Notes: generated from the sequence alone by a model not told the origin. DNA of 33,921 nucleotides from Helicobacteraceae bacterium (GCA_026988515.1 JALSLA010000090.1:1-33921); one strand, 5' to 3'; shown: positions 24,720 to 33,666, counted from the first letter of the stretch. A program made the numbers and translations.

Positions 24720-26936
24720 TTACTCCATCTCTTCGACAGGCGTACGGTGTTTACATGTAATGCACTCATACACCTCTTTGTTCCGATAGGTACGTTGTGC
24801 CAATGTTCCACTGCAGCCTTGTTGTGTACACTTTTTAGTGCTGGGCTCGAACTTGGAAATAAATTTACATGTAGGGTAATCTTCGCAGCCCCAAAATGCT
24901 CCGCGTCGCGACTGTTTCCAGAGTAATTTTTTACCGCAGTCCGGGCAGGGAATTTCAGACTCTTTCGGCGCTTCGAGTGATTTGGTGTTTTTGCATTTCG
25001 GGTAACCGCTACAGGCTAGGAATTTACCGTTTCGCCCGTTTTTAATGAGCATATCACTGCCGCATTTTTCACATTTTTGTTCACTGATCTCTTCAGCCGG
25101 TTTTTCAACAACATTGCCATCAGCATCGACCTGTTCGGTATATTTGCATTTGGGGAAACCGCTACAGGCAATAAAGTTTCCGAAACGTCCGCCGCGCAAA
25201 AGCAGCTCGTCGCCGCATTTTGGACATTCGCGTCCTAAAGGTTTGGCAAGTTTTTGGCTTTTGATATTGGTTTTGCCTGCTTCGATTTTCTCCATAAACG
25301 GGAAATAGAAATCATGCAGAATTTTTTGCCAATCTTTACCCTTTTCGGCAATTTCGTCAAGAACTTCTTCCATTTTGGCGGTAAATGAGGCATCGACAAT
25401 ATTGGCAAAATGCTCTTCAAGCATCGTTGTTACTTTAAAAGCAATCTCTGTAGGGATAATTTGGCGCTTTTCAATTGTAATGTAATTTCGGGCCGTCAGG
25501 GTGGAGATGGTCGGTGCATAGGTTGAAGGGCGACCGATTCCTTCAGCTTCAAGTTTTTTAATAAGGCTTGCTTCGGAGTAGCGCGAAGGGGGCTCAGTAA
25601 AATGCTGCTTGGGCTGAATGCTTTGTAGGGCAATTGTCTCTTTCTCTGTGAGTGTCGGAAGCAACTTGTCTTTGTCGTCTGTGCCCATTACTTTGTAAAA
25701 ACCGTCAAAAATAAGTTTACGACCGGTTGCCCGATACTCAGAACTTTTGCTAATAAACGTAATGCTCTGTTGTTCAAACTGGGCATCTTCCATCTGAGAG
25801 CTTAAAAAACGCTCGTAAATAAGACGGTAGAGTTTAATTTCGTCAGGTTTGAGATACTGCGCCGCAACTTCGGGAGTAAAGTCGAGCATTGTCGGACGAA
25901 TCGCTTCGTGCGCCTCTTGGGCCCCCTTGGATTTTTTGGTATATACTTTCGGTTTTTTAGGCAGATACTTTGATCCGAATTTTGTCTCAATAAGTTCACG
26001 TGCCGCCGTAACGGCTTCGGCAGCCAGATTTAAAGAGTCGGTTCGCATATAGGTGATGACTCCTGAAGTGCCGTTGGGTGTTTTAACGCCTTCATACAGC
26101 GATTGTGCAATCATCATGGTTTTTTTAGGAGAGAATCCGAGTTTGCTTGATGCGGTCTGTTGTATGGTTGAGGTCATAAACGGCGGCGGTGTGGAGCTTT
26201 TACGCTTTTTGGTCTCAATGGTGCCGACATGAAACGTTTCGGCTTGAAGTCTGTTGACAATAGCTTCTGCTTCATCAGCACTTTTAATGGAGAGTTTTTC
26301 GAGTTTCGTGCCTTCATACTTCATAAGATTGGCATCGATGTTGGGAGCAAATACGGTATCGATACTCCAATACTCTTCGCTGACAAAAGCTTTAATTTCA
26401 CGTTCGCGATCGACGACAATTTTAAGGGTTGATGACTGTACGCGACCTCCCGAGAGTCCTTTTTGGATCTTTGATGCCAGCAACGGAGAGAGTTTGTATC
26501 CTACGATTCTATCGAGAAGACGACGGGTTTGCTGGGCGTTAACACTGTTCATGTCAATAGTCCGCGCAGTCTCCAGTGCATGCTGTATGGCACTTTTGGT
26601 TATTTCATGAAACACAATACGCGGTAGGGTTGCAGGGTCTTTTTTTATGGCATGGGCAATATGCCAGCCGATGGCTTCTCCCTCGCGATCCTCATCGGTC
26701 GCGATATAGACGGTATCGGCTTTTTTGGCAAGTTCTTTGAGTTGTTTGACAATGGCGGCATTCTCTTTGGCGACACTGTATTCCGGAGTAAGGGTCTCTC
26801 CTTCGATTTTAATGCCGAAACGACTTTTTGGCAGATCGCGGATATGCCCTTTAGAGGCGATAACCTCATAGCCTTTGCCTAGAAAGTTTTTAATGGTTTT
26901 CGCTTTTGCAGGTGATTCGACAATAATTAAATCCAA
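24720..26936 (-). CDS. topA: DNA topoisomerase I, TTG start
   Basis: Relaxes negatively supercoiled DNA. 738 residues. Toprim domain at 1-110 with IIVESPAKAKTI and the metal-binding DEDREGE (81-87); active-site Tyr296 in GVITYMRTDSL; four C-terminal zinc ribbons at about 571-597, 622-648, 664-690 and 703-728, each with Cys pairs. The start codon is TTG at 26936: AGGA lies about 8 bases upstream and no ATG gives the proper N-terminus. A rare start may limit expression. Two zinc ribbons contain TTACATGTA sites on the DNA, encoding TCK. It leads the operon topA-yfcE-bioB-antiporter and diverges from flagellin. Confidence 0.96.
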   Translation of the reverse strand: MDLIIVESPAKAKTIKNFLGKGYEVIASKGHIRDLPKSRFGIKIEGETLTPEYSVAKENAAIVKQLKELAKKADTVYIATDEDREGEAIGWHIAHAIKKDPATLPRIVFHEITKSAIQHALETARTIDMNSVNAQQTRRLLDRIVGYKLSPLLASKIQKGLSGGRVQSSTLKIVVDREREIKAFVSEEYWSIDTVFAPNIDANLMKYEGTKLEKLSIKSADEAEAIVNRLQAETFHVGTIETKKRKSSTPPPFMTSTIQQTASSKLGFSPKKTMMIAQSLYEGVKTPNGTSGVITYMRTDSLNLAAEAVTAARELIETKFGSKYLPKKPKVYTKKSKGAQEAHEAIRPTMLDFTPEVAAQYLKPDEIKLYRLIYERFLSSQMEDAQFEQQSITFISKSSEYRATGRKLIFDGFYKVMGTDDKDKLLPTLTEKETIALQSIQPKQHFTEPPSRYSEASLIKKLEAEGIGRPSTYAPTISTLTARNYITIEKRQIIPTEIAFKVTTMLEEHFANIVDASFTAKMEEVLDEIAEKGKDWQKILHDFYFPFMEKIEAGKTNIKSQKLAKPLGRECPKCGDELLLRGGRFGNFIACSGFPKCKYTEQVDADGNVVEKPAEEISEQKCEKCGSDMLIKNGRNGKFLACSGYPKCKNTKSLEAPKESEIPCPDCGKKLLWKQSRRGAFWGCEDYPTCKFISKFEPSTKKCTQQGCSGTLAQRTYRNKEVYECITCKHRTPVEEME
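24751..24873. repeat. Two TTACATGTA sites inside topA (24751-24760 and 24865-24873)
   Basis: TTACATGTAA and TTACATGTAG. On the coding strand they encode ITCK and PTCK in the third and fourth zinc ribbons. Other coding copies are at 8125-8133, 13385-13393, 31201-31210, 33521-33530 and 33882-33890. Confidence 0.7.
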
Positions 26937-27011
26937 AATTCTTTTCCTATATATAGTGGTATGATTTATTTCAAAGTGTGAAAGTGTAGCAAAAAAAATT
27001 TACAAAAAGTC

Positions 27012-27038
27012 TAAAGCTTTTGTTTTAGCTGTCGATAT
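27012..27038 (+). promoter_or_regulatory. Sigma-28 (FliA) promoter of flagellin
   Basis: TAAA (27012-27015), 15-base spacer, GTCGATAT (27031-27038), close to the consensus TAAA-N15-GCCGATAA. The start near 27045 gives a leader of about 63 bases. The position upstream of flagellin is as expected for a late flagellar gene. Confidence 0.85.
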
Positions 27039-27075
27039 AGTTAGTATCAGCAAGGAAGCTGAGAAAAAATTTGAA

Positions 27076-27089
27076 AGAGCATAAGCTCT
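27076..27089 (+). promoter_or_regulatory. Small hairpin in the flagellin leader
   Basis: AGAGC, loop ATAA, GCTCT, ending 6 bases before the AAAGG ribosome site (27096-27100). It could protect the 5' end or tune translation of this abundant mRNA. Only 5 pairs. Confidence 0.45.
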
Positions 27090-27107
27090 CCCCTTAAAGG
27101 ATTTATT

Positions 27108-27914
27108 ATGGGTTTTAGAATTAACACAAATATCGGTGCGATGAATTCGCATATGAATGCTACACGAAACAATGTTGGACTTGATAAAAGTCTTAGTGCG
27201 CTCAGTTCAGGTCTTCGAATTAACAAAGCGGCGGATGATTCTGCAGGTTTGGCAATTGCCAACAAGCTTTCTGCTCAGTCTCAAGGTCTAGGACAGGCGA
27301 TTCGAAATGCCAATGATGCCATCGGTATGATTCAAACGGCTGACGGAGCACTGGAAGAATACGACAACATTATTCAAAGAGTTCGTGTCTTAGCGGTACA
27401 AGCGGCGAATGATACACAAGACGTACAGTCTCGTAGTTATATTCAAGCAGAGGTTAACGGATTGATTTCTCAAGCTGATCAGATTATGACCAGTACAACC
27501 TTTAACGATAAAGGGCTTCTTAACGGTAGTAGTTCGGCGGTAGTGTTCCAGATTGGGCACAAAGCAGCAGATCAGATGACCGTTAATATTGCCGATGTCG
27601 GTAACTTTGGTGCAGTTAATGTTTCTACGCAAGCGGCGGCTACAACCGCTATTAGTACGATGGATACCAAGCTAGAGCTTATTGACGGTATTCGTGCAGA
27701 CATTGGTGCGGATCAGAACCAACTGGAGTCCGTCGTTCGTAATATTTCAGTTACGCAGGTGAATGTTGCCGCAGCGGAATCACAATTACGTGATGTTGAC
27801 TTTGCAGCAGAAAGTGCTAATTTCTCGAAACATAATATTTTAGCGCAGTCTGGAACTTATGCAATGAGTCAGGCAAATGCAGTTCAGCAAAATGTGCTTA
27901 GATTGTTACAATAA
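27108..27914 (+). CDS. fliC: Flagellin, short form
   Basis: Filament subunit, exported by the flagellar type III system without a signal peptide. 268 residues: only the conserved N-terminal (RINTNIGAMNSHMNATRNN, LSSGLRINKAADDSAGLAIANKL) and C-terminal (ESQLRDVDFAAESANFSKHNILAQSGTYAMSQANAVQQNVLRLLQ, in part) D0/D1 helices, with a minimal middle of about 60 residues and no D2/D3 domains. The N-terminal D1 helix has QRVRVLAVQAAN, like the TLR5-recognised region of gammaproteobacterial flagellins, unlike the changed version in Campylobacter and Helicobacter. The middle holds serine and threonine runs (NGSSSAV, STQAAATTAISTMDT) that could carry sugars from the Maf system. Ribosome site AAAGG lies 7 bases upstream. 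It may be called flaA in relatives. Confidence 0.95.
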   Translation: MGFRINTNIGAMNSHMNATRNNVGLDKSLSALSSGLRINKAADDSAGLAIANKLSAQSQGLGQAIRNANDAIGMIQTADGALEEYDNIIQRVRVLAVQAANDTQDVQSRSYIQAEVNGLISQADQIMTSTTFNDKGLLNGSSSAVVFQIGHKAADQMTVNIADVGNFGAVNVSTQAAATTAISTMDTKLELIDGIRADIGADQNQLESVVRNISVTQVNVAAAESQLRDVDFAAESANFSKHNILAQSGTYAMSQANAVQQNVLRLLQ

Positions 27915-27950
27915 TCTAAGTTAAGCAACATTTGTTGCACGTACATTACA

Positions 27951-27985
27951 GAGAGTTTAGACGCTGGGGTCTAAACCCTCTTTTT
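27951..27985 (+). terminator. Flagellin terminator, overlapping the maf stop
   Basis: GTTTAGAC (27955-27962), loop GCTGGG, GTCTAAAC (27969-27976), with three more outer pairs (GAG/CTC) and TTTTT at 27981-27985. The convergent maf stop codon (27971-27973) lies in its right arm. A weaker hairpin GCAAC-ATTT-GTTGC stands at 27925-27938. Confidence 0.85.
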
Positions 27986-29983
27986 AGAAAAGTTTGTTAT
28001 TTTTTTCTCATAGGTCTCTTCGATTTCCCTGACCGCTTGCACCAACATTTTGTTAACCTTTTTTATGTGGTGCTTGTGGTTTTTCAACTCTTTCGTATTT
28101 AAAATATCAAACAGATAGGTCACAATATTGTTCAGATAGTAGAGATAGATGATGCTTAAATGGTAACGTTCGCCGTCTACTTTTGCCAATAGGGTGTCAA
28201 TAAACAGAATAAACCGCTGTTTGTACTCATCAATACTGGCGGGAATGCTTTTGGATTGATAGGCGGCAATAACCTGTTTCAACTGTTGTGCATGAGCAAG
28301 TATGGCGTTAAGATAGTGATGTTCTGCACTGCTGAGTCCTTGTTCCGCATGCGCATCAAATTGCTGTTGTAACGCCTGTTGCAACGCCTGTTTGTCAAGA
28401 TCGTTCCAGTTCTCAAGAGGTACGGCAGCAACCTGCAGCGGAGTACTCTGCTCAAAAAACGCCCCGTCATTTAAGTTATACAGAGTTTGCTTTGGTGTTT
28501 TTTCTTTGGCAATAAATCGGTTGACGGTCTCAATGGAGATATTAAAACTTGACGTTGTCATGACCGTGTCGCTAAAGTTTCCACGAACGCCGATGGTACT
28601 GCTGGCAAAGGTAAAGGTATCTTCAACCTCATCGTGTTTGCTTAAATCCAGAGTTTTGGACTGTAGATGCTCTTCGGTATGCGTACGACCGCTCTCTTGG
28701 TCAAGGGCTAAATCGAGTCCGAGCAAATAGAGATTTTCTACACCGAGCCGGAGCAGCAGCCCCAAGCTCTGAGACCCGACACACGGTCCAACGATGGCAC
28801 CAAAGTTTTTTTTGTATTGCGCCAGATTCTGATAGAAATACGAGCGTTCATGAGGTACCCTCTCAACATGTTCTTGCAGTACCGAAGCTGAAAAAACTGT
28901 TATGGAGTGTTTGAGAAAATCCGGCGAACTGAGTGCGTCAAAATGTGCGAGACTGACTTCAAAACCATCAATGTGTATGACAATGTCCGGAGTAATATTT
29001 TCGCGTTCTAACAAGCGCAGTGTAGCAGATACGGCGACGAGAATAAATTTTTTATGATGCTGTTTGAGCCATGCTATATTTTTTTTTAAAGAAGGTCCCG
29101 CCGCAATGAGCAGGACCGGTGTTTTTTGCAGTATTTGGGGATGCCACGGCTGTGAAATATTGAGAAAGGGACGGTTGTTACCGAGGTGTTCAAGCGGTTG
29201 AATGTACTGATTCATCAGTGCGGTATAGCTAAACGTAAGATGCTCCTGAGAGGCAACAATCGATTGTAAGGTTTTGAATTTAATGTCACGATGGCTTGGC
29301 AGATGAAAAAACTTGATGTAATGGTTTTCTACAAAAGAGTCACTTAAAAAATCGGCGACATTTTGGTGAAAATTTTCATCATCGAAAATCCAAAAGTGTA
29401 GATTGGCATGAGATGCTATAGCATGATAATGGCATGTAAATAGCGAAAGTCGAAACAGTTCAAGGTCATCTTCGATAATAAGGTAAGCCTTAGCGCCGAT
29501 CTTGGTATCAATAGTGTTTATATGAAGTCCCAATCCAACGCCTAAAAAGATGAACTTATAGATACTGCGCATGCTTGTTGTTTTAGAATCGGCGTGCCGG
29601 TTGGCATAGTGCATAATGGGAGCGAGTCCGTGGTACGCACTGTTTTGTATGTTTTGATCGGCATAATAGCGGAGTGCCTCTTCGCTAAAGGTACGTGAAA
29701 AAAAGGTTTCCAGCACATTCTCGTTTTTCTTGTAAGAGATACTTGCAGCCGCACGTTGTGCCAATGTATTACTGTCGGTACCGTAGAGCATCGTGCCTGT
29801 CGCGAGTTCGACAACGTCAAAATAACCGTCTTTATATTCCAACTCATAGCGGGGCGTATGGTAGCCTTTGTCTATAGATGTTTCCAGTGCTGCAAGCTGC
29901 TCATAAAGTCGGGGGTGTACTTGCTGAAGGTAGGCAATGTTGTCTAAATAGGTTTGCGTAACCTGTTGTTCAATGGATTTCAC
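27971..29983 (-). CDS. maf: Motility-associated factor (Maf) flagellin glycosyltransferase, DUF115
   Basis: 670 residues of the Maf family, which adds nonulosonic acids such as pseudaminic acid to flagellin in Campylobacterota before export. The N-terminal part holds FLGVGLGLH (146-153) and IIEDDLELFRLSL (169-181), typical of the first Maf domain. The central DUF115 (MptE-like) domain starts at VLLIAAGPSLKKNIAWLK (290-307) and has DIVIHIDGFEV, AIVGPCVGSQSLGLLLRLG and NLYLLGLDLAL. A helical tail follows. It faces flagellin convergently and shares its terminator. GAGGAA precedes the ATG. The donor sugar is not shown by sequence and no sugar-making genes are in the window. Confidence 0.88.
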   Translation of the reverse strand: MKSIEQQVTQTYLDNIAYLQQVHPRLYEQLAALETSIDKGYHTPRYELEYKDGYFDVVELATGTMLYGTDSNTLAQRAAASISYKKNENVLETFFSRTFSEEALRYYADQNIQNSAYHGLAPIMHYANRHADSKTTSMRSIYKFIFLGVGLGLHINTIDTKIGAKAYLIIEDDLELFRLSLFTCHYHAIASHANLHFWIFDDENFHQNVADFLSDSFVENHYIKFFHLPSHRDIKFKTLQSIVASQEHLTFSYTALMNQYIQPLEHLGNNRPFLNISQPWHPQILQKTPVLLIAAGPSLKKNIAWLKQHHKKFILVAVSATLRLLERENITPDIVIHIDGFEVSLAHFDALSSPDFLKHSITVFSASVLQEHVERVPHERSYFYQNLAQYKKNFGAIVGPCVGSQSLGLLLRLGVENLYLLGLDLALDQESGRTHTEEHLQSKTLDLSKHDEVEDTFTFASSTIGVRGNFSDTVMTTSSFNISIETVNRFIAKEKTPKQTLYNLNDGAFFEQSTPLQVAAVPLENWNDLDKQALQQALQQQFDAHAEQGLSSAEHHYLNAILAHAQQLKQVIAAYQSKSIPASIDEYKQRFILFIDTLLAKVDGERYHLSIIYLYYLNNIVTYLFDILNTKELKNHKHHIKKVNKMLVQAVREIEETYEKKITNFSKKRV

Positions 29984-30074
29984 AAAGATTCCTCACAGAT
30001 AAATGATTTTAAAATAGTACCATGTTTTAAGAATTTGTATTATAGAATGTTAAATATTTTACAAGGAAACCGTA

Positions 30075-31280
30075 ATGATTGTCACGGAAACAAAGCATAT
30101 TGCATCGTGTCAGGATTTTGAGCTTAACGTTGCCCGACCGACGACACTTCGGTATGATCTTGCGTATCCTTCAGACGGGGCGGCGGATGCCGTTGTCTTT
30201 ATTGTTGCAGGATTTGGCGAAGATACGAACAGTGAGTATTTACGTAAATTGCGACACTACACGGCAGAAACTTTTAATGTCGTGGCAGTGAGTGTCTGTT
30301 ACCACTGTTTTTACTCGCGTCCGAATAACGGGGCCTCTTTAGAGTTTGACGACCTCGATATTGCAATACTGCAAGATGTTATTGCCCGTTATGATGTTGA
30401 TTTTTCAGAGGTCACAGAGATTACAAAAGAGCGTGTTTTGGAACATCTCAACAGCGTCTTTGATGACCGAAAACGACACAATCAAATGGACGAGGCGGCT
30501 CAGGTGATGCTTCCGATGACCTTGGTACCGAAAAACGGGGAGTATCAGAATTTCGGAGTGATGCAAGCGGTAGATCATATTAACGTGCTGCTTGACATTA
30601 GAAGACGTTTTCCGGCGCTTTTAGAGGCTGCAACCGTATTTGTCGGCAGCAGTCACGGGGGTTATATTGCGTATCTTTGTGCCAAAATTGCTCCGCAGCT
30701 TGTTGATGTTGTCATTGATAATTCGTCGTATGTAACCCCTCCGCTACAGTATATTGTCGGGAAAGAGACCAATATTAACGCACCGGAATATTTAGTCTAT
30801 CACGGCCATCTGCGTCTGCACTGTTTTGTTCAGACGCTCTGGACGACCAACAGTCAATCGCCGCACTGTTTCACAACCGACCGTTACCGTATTCGCGATG
30901 TGAGTGATACGGAACATTTAAGCAGACACCATAACGCTTCCAACGGAGCAATACGCTATGTTTCCTACCATTCACAAGAGGACAAACTGGCGCCGATTCA
31001 GGAAAAAGAAGCGTTCTACCGAGCCTTGCAAGCATCAGGGTTCGATGCGACCTTGCATCAGGTTGATCGTACCATGGTAGACGGTCGGTTTATTAAAACC
31101 CTTGAGCATGGTATGAACATGTCTTTAAAAGAGTTAATGAACCGAGAGCTTCCGTTCATAGCAGATTTTGCAAAACACAAAAGTGACGTGACGGTTGATT
31201 TTACATGTAAATGCGATACGCTCACATACCGTTTTCAGGTAGAGCAGAACCGATTGGTGTGCAGCTGCAGTCAGCATTGA
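30075..31280 (+). CDS. DUF2920 alpha/beta-hydrolase-fold protein, flagellin-modification associated
   Basis: 401 residues matching the DUF2920 family, which in Campylobacter jejuni sits in the flagellar glycosylation island (the Cj1305/Cj1306 type, from memory). The fold looks like an alpha/beta hydrolase: VVFIVAGFGED near 40, nucleophile elbow VGSSHGGY (Ser193), an Asp in HSQEDKLAPI and a His in LEHGMNMS as a possible triad. It may act as an esterase or acyltransferase on the flagellin sugar; this is inference from context. The C-terminal tail is odd: FTCKC and VCSCSQH put four cysteines in the last 27 residues. AAGGAA ribosome site; divergent from maf. Confidence 0.8.
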   Translation: MIVTETKHIASCQDFELNVARPTTLRYDLAYPSDGAADAVVFIVAGFGEDTNSEYLRKLRHYTAETFNVVAVSVCYHCFYSRPNNGASLEFDDLDIAILQDVIARYDVDFSEVTEITKERVLEHLNSVFDDRKRHNQMDEAAQVMLPMTLVPKNGEYQNFGVMQAVDHINVLLDIRRRFPALLEAATVFVGSSHGGYIAYLCAKIAPQLVDVVIDNSSYVTPPLQYIVGKETNINAPEYLVYHGHLRLHCFVQTLWTTNSQSPHCFTTDRYRIRDVSDTEHLSRHHNASNGAIRYVSYHSQEDKLAPIQEKEAFYRALQASGFDATLHQVDRTMVDGRFIKTLEHGMNMSLKELMNRELPFIADFAKHKSDVTVDFTCKCDTLTYRFQVEQNRLVCSCSQH

Positions 31281-31281
31281 T

Positions 31282-31308
31282 TACAAAAAAAATTGGTTTG
31301 GTCGATCT
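31282..31308 (+). promoter_or_regulatory. Probable sigma-28 promoter of fliD
   Basis: TACA (31282-31285), 15-base spacer, GTCGATCT (31301-31308). It shares GTCGAT and the exact spacing with the flagellin promoter. Confidence 0.5.
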
Positions 31309-31349
31309 CTCTTGTAAGAAAATTGTAATAATGTAATAAAGGAGATGCC

Positions 31350-32717
31350 ATGCCTATTAGTTCATTGGGTGTCGGCTCAGGCATATTGACCCAAGATGTT
31401 TTAGATCAGTTACGGGAAGCCGACAAGGCAAAGTTTGTAACGCCCGTAGAGCTTAGTATTGCCAACGAAGGCGATAAAAAAAATGCGCTTGAGATTATTG
31501 ATGCCAATATGACCAACCTGACGGACAGTATTAATGCCATTAAAAGTCATGGTCTGTTTGCCGAGCGTTCCACCTCTGCTACCGGAACGGCCGTTGAGGT
31601 AAGTGCCCAAGCCAATACCGATATTCAGGAATTTACCTTGGAGGTGCAAAATCTCGCCACCAAACAGATTGAGCAGTCCGGAGCGTTTGCTTCGAGTACT
31701 GAAACCATTGCCGGAGGTTCCGGCAGTATGAATTTAAATATTGACGGTCAGGACTTTACCATAGACTATGATGCCACAACCACACTTGAAGATTTGAAAA
31801 AGTCCATAAATGATATTGCCGGCGATAAGGTTGATGCGACCATTGTACAGATTAACAGCGGAGAGTTTCGTCTTTTTGTCAGCTCGGTTGACACGGGAAC
31901 TACCCAAGACATTACCATGACCGACACCGGCGGCAACCTGTCGGATTCACGTTTGACCGGCGGCATGAGTGCCATTCAAACAGGCATTGACGCGAATTTT
32001 ACCTTTAACGGGCAAGCCATTACCCGAACAAGCAATCGTGTCGATGACTTGATTGTTGGACTCGACATTACACTGAAAGAGGTGGGCAGTTCCACGGTTG
32101 TCATTGAACAAAACCGTGACAATATTATGGAGAAAATGGACAGCTTTGTCGACAAATACAATGCTGCGGTCAATGAACTGAATAACATGACCAAATCGAG
32201 CGTTGACAGCGAAACACGCGGTATTTTTTCAAACGAAAGCACCATTAAAAGCATGAAACGTACTCTTGAAGAGATGGTCTCCAATATAGGCGGTGTCGGT
32301 TCTATGATGGATTACGGCTTTGATATTGACAAAGAGGGCAAACTTTCGTTGGACAAAGAGCTGTTTACTGCCAAGCTTGATGAGAACCCTCGAAATGTCG
32401 AAGCCTTTTTGGCCGGAGGAACGTTTACCAATGCCGACGGTTCAAGCGTTGAGCTTGAGGGCGCGTTTACCCAAATAGCAACGACGGTGGAAGGTTACAC
32501 AAAATACAATGCAACGCTAGATCTCTTCAGCAACTCGATTCGAGAAAATATCAGTACGCTCGAAGACCGTAAAGACAAAGCCATTGAACGGCTTGACAAT
32601 AAGTACGAAATACTCAAAAAGCAGTTTGCCGCTTATGATGCCATGATTAACAAGCTTAACTCGGCATCGTCAATGTTTACGCAGTTGGTAAATACCCAGT
32701 ATGCAGCCTCTCAGTAA
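31350..32717 (+). CDS. fliD: Flagellar hook-associated protein 2 (filament cap)
   Basis: Caps the filament and guides folding of flagellin subunits; exported. 455 residues. The N-terminal SSLGVGSGILTQDVLDQLREADKAKFVTPVE is the conserved FliD start, VQNLATKQI follows, and the C-terminal domain has YNAAVNELNNMTKSS, RGIFSNESTIKSMKRTLEEMV and the closing coiled coil LDNKYEILKKQFAAYDAMINKLNSASSMFTQL. AAAGGAG is 6 bases before the ATG. A short flaG-like gene does not precede it. The last 17 bases overlap the next small gene. Confidence 0.95.
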   Translation: MPISSLGVGSGILTQDVLDQLREADKAKFVTPVELSIANEGDKKNALEIIDANMTNLTDSINAIKSHGLFAERSTSATGTAVEVSAQANTDIQEFTLEVQNLATKQIEQSGAFASSTETIAGGSGSMNLNIDGQDFTIDYDATTTLEDLKKSINDIAGDKVDATIVQINSGEFRLFVSSVDTGTTQDITMTDTGGNLSDSRLTGGMSAIQTGIDANFTFNGQAITRTSNRVDDLIVGLDITLKEVGSSTVVIEQNRDNIMEKMDSFVDKYNAAVNELNNMTKSSVDSETRGIFSNESTIKSMKRTLEEMVSNIGGVGSMMDYGFDIDKEGKLSLDKELFTAKLDENPRNVEAFLAGGTFTNADGSSVELEGAFTQIATTVEGYTKYNATLDLFSNSIRENISTLEDRKDKAIERLDNKYEILKKQFAAYDAMINKLNSASSMFTQLVNTQYAASQ

Positions 32718-32979
32718 TTCAGGTGAGTGGTTACGAGCCTTTAAAGTGGCGCTGATTGAAAAAAATGTTACAGGCATGCAGCAGCTTCTTGATGCCATTC
32801 CCGAGCATTACGAGCTTAGCGAGTATGAAGAGGCACAATATCTGTGCAACGAAGCCGTGACATTACTGCACGGTTTAAAAGAGGAGACGGCTGACACATT
32901 ACGGCATCTTGAAAAAAACCTGCGCTTTTTAGAGGCGACACAACGAACCAAAACATCTCTGCTTGACATTACCTCATAA
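32701..32979 (+). CDS. Small helical protein in the fliS/fliT position, candidate flagellar chaperone
   Basis: 92 residues, acidic and fully helical by composition (WLRAFKVALIEKNVTGMQQLLDAIPEHY, EEAQYLCNEAVTLLHGLKEETADTLRHLEKN), with no signal or membrane segment. It overlaps the fliD end by 17 bases and lacks its own ribosome site, so it is translated with fliD. In most Campylobacterota fliS follows fliD; this protein does not show the FliS N-terminal pattern as I remember it and is shorter. Size and helicity fit a FliT-like export chaperone. The function is inferred from position only. Confidence 0.6.
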   Translation: MQPLSNSGEWLRAFKVALIEKNVTGMQQLLDAIPEHYELSEYEEAQYLCNEAVTLLHGLKEETADTLRHLEKNLRFLEATQRTKTSLLDITS

Positions 32980-33666
32980 CTTTTTTTTACGAATACCAAA
33001 ACGTTGCGAACGCAGCGTCATTTCGGTGATGACCGCGCCGTCTCTCATGGAGAGTACCTGCTCTACGGCATCGGCAATATCACGGCTTTCAAGACGGCAG
33101 TGCGGCGCTTCGGAAACACCGAAACGCAAGGTGTCGAAAAAAGCGGTATCGGTCATGTCGGGGTTGATGGTGACAACGCCGACACCGCTGTTGCGCAGCT
33201 CTTCAAACAGGGCGTTTCCAAAAGCACGCAGACCGGCTTTGGTCGCCGTATAGAGTGCCGAAAACTTGCTTGAACGGGTTGCCTCAATGGAGGCAATGTT
33301 AATGAGCATACCGTTGTTTTGCTTGAGGGTGCGCAGCAAGGCGTTGCTTAGCAGTATGGGAACGGTCAGATTAATCTGTATCATCTGCTCAATGGTCGCG
33401 GCATCAAGCTCTTCGTGGGGTTCAAAAACACCGAATCCCGCAGCATTGACCAAGAGAGAAACGTCAGGTTCTTGTTTGAGCCGTTGGGTAAGTTGAGCGG
33501 TTTCGTGCGGGTCAAACAGATTACATGTAAACGGGACAAAGCGGTGATGCTCCAGCTCTGGGGTGCGGCGGCTAATGCCGATGACCTTATAATCTAGTTG
33601 TAACAGTCGTTCTGTAATGGCGCAACCAATGCCTGAACTAGCTCCGGTGACAACAGCGGTTTTCAT
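32974..33666 (-). CDS. Short-chain dehydrogenase/reductase
   Basis: 230 residues, classical SDR. NAD(P)-binding TGASSGIG near residue 8, NAAGFG near 77, catalytic Ser in INIASIEA and YTATK with Tyr and Lys of the active site. Arginines following IGISRR suggest NADP(H). The frame is open from a TTG at 33672, but AAAGGAG stands before the ATG at 33666, so I start there. It converges with the 92-residue gene (6-base overlap) and overlaps the upstream phosphorylase gene by 29 bases. Substrate unknown. Confidence 0.85.
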   Translation of the reverse strand: MKTAVVTGASSGIGCAITERLLQLDYKVIGISRRTPELEHHRFVPFTCNLFDPHETAQLTQRLKQEPDVSLLVNAAGFGVFEPHEELDAATIEQMIQINLTVPILLSNALLRTLKQNNGMLINIASIEATRSSKFSALYTATKAGLRAFGNALFEELRNSGVGVVTINPDMTDTAFFDTLRFGVSEAPHCRLESRDIADAVEQVLSMRDGAVITEMTLRSQRFGIRKKKL

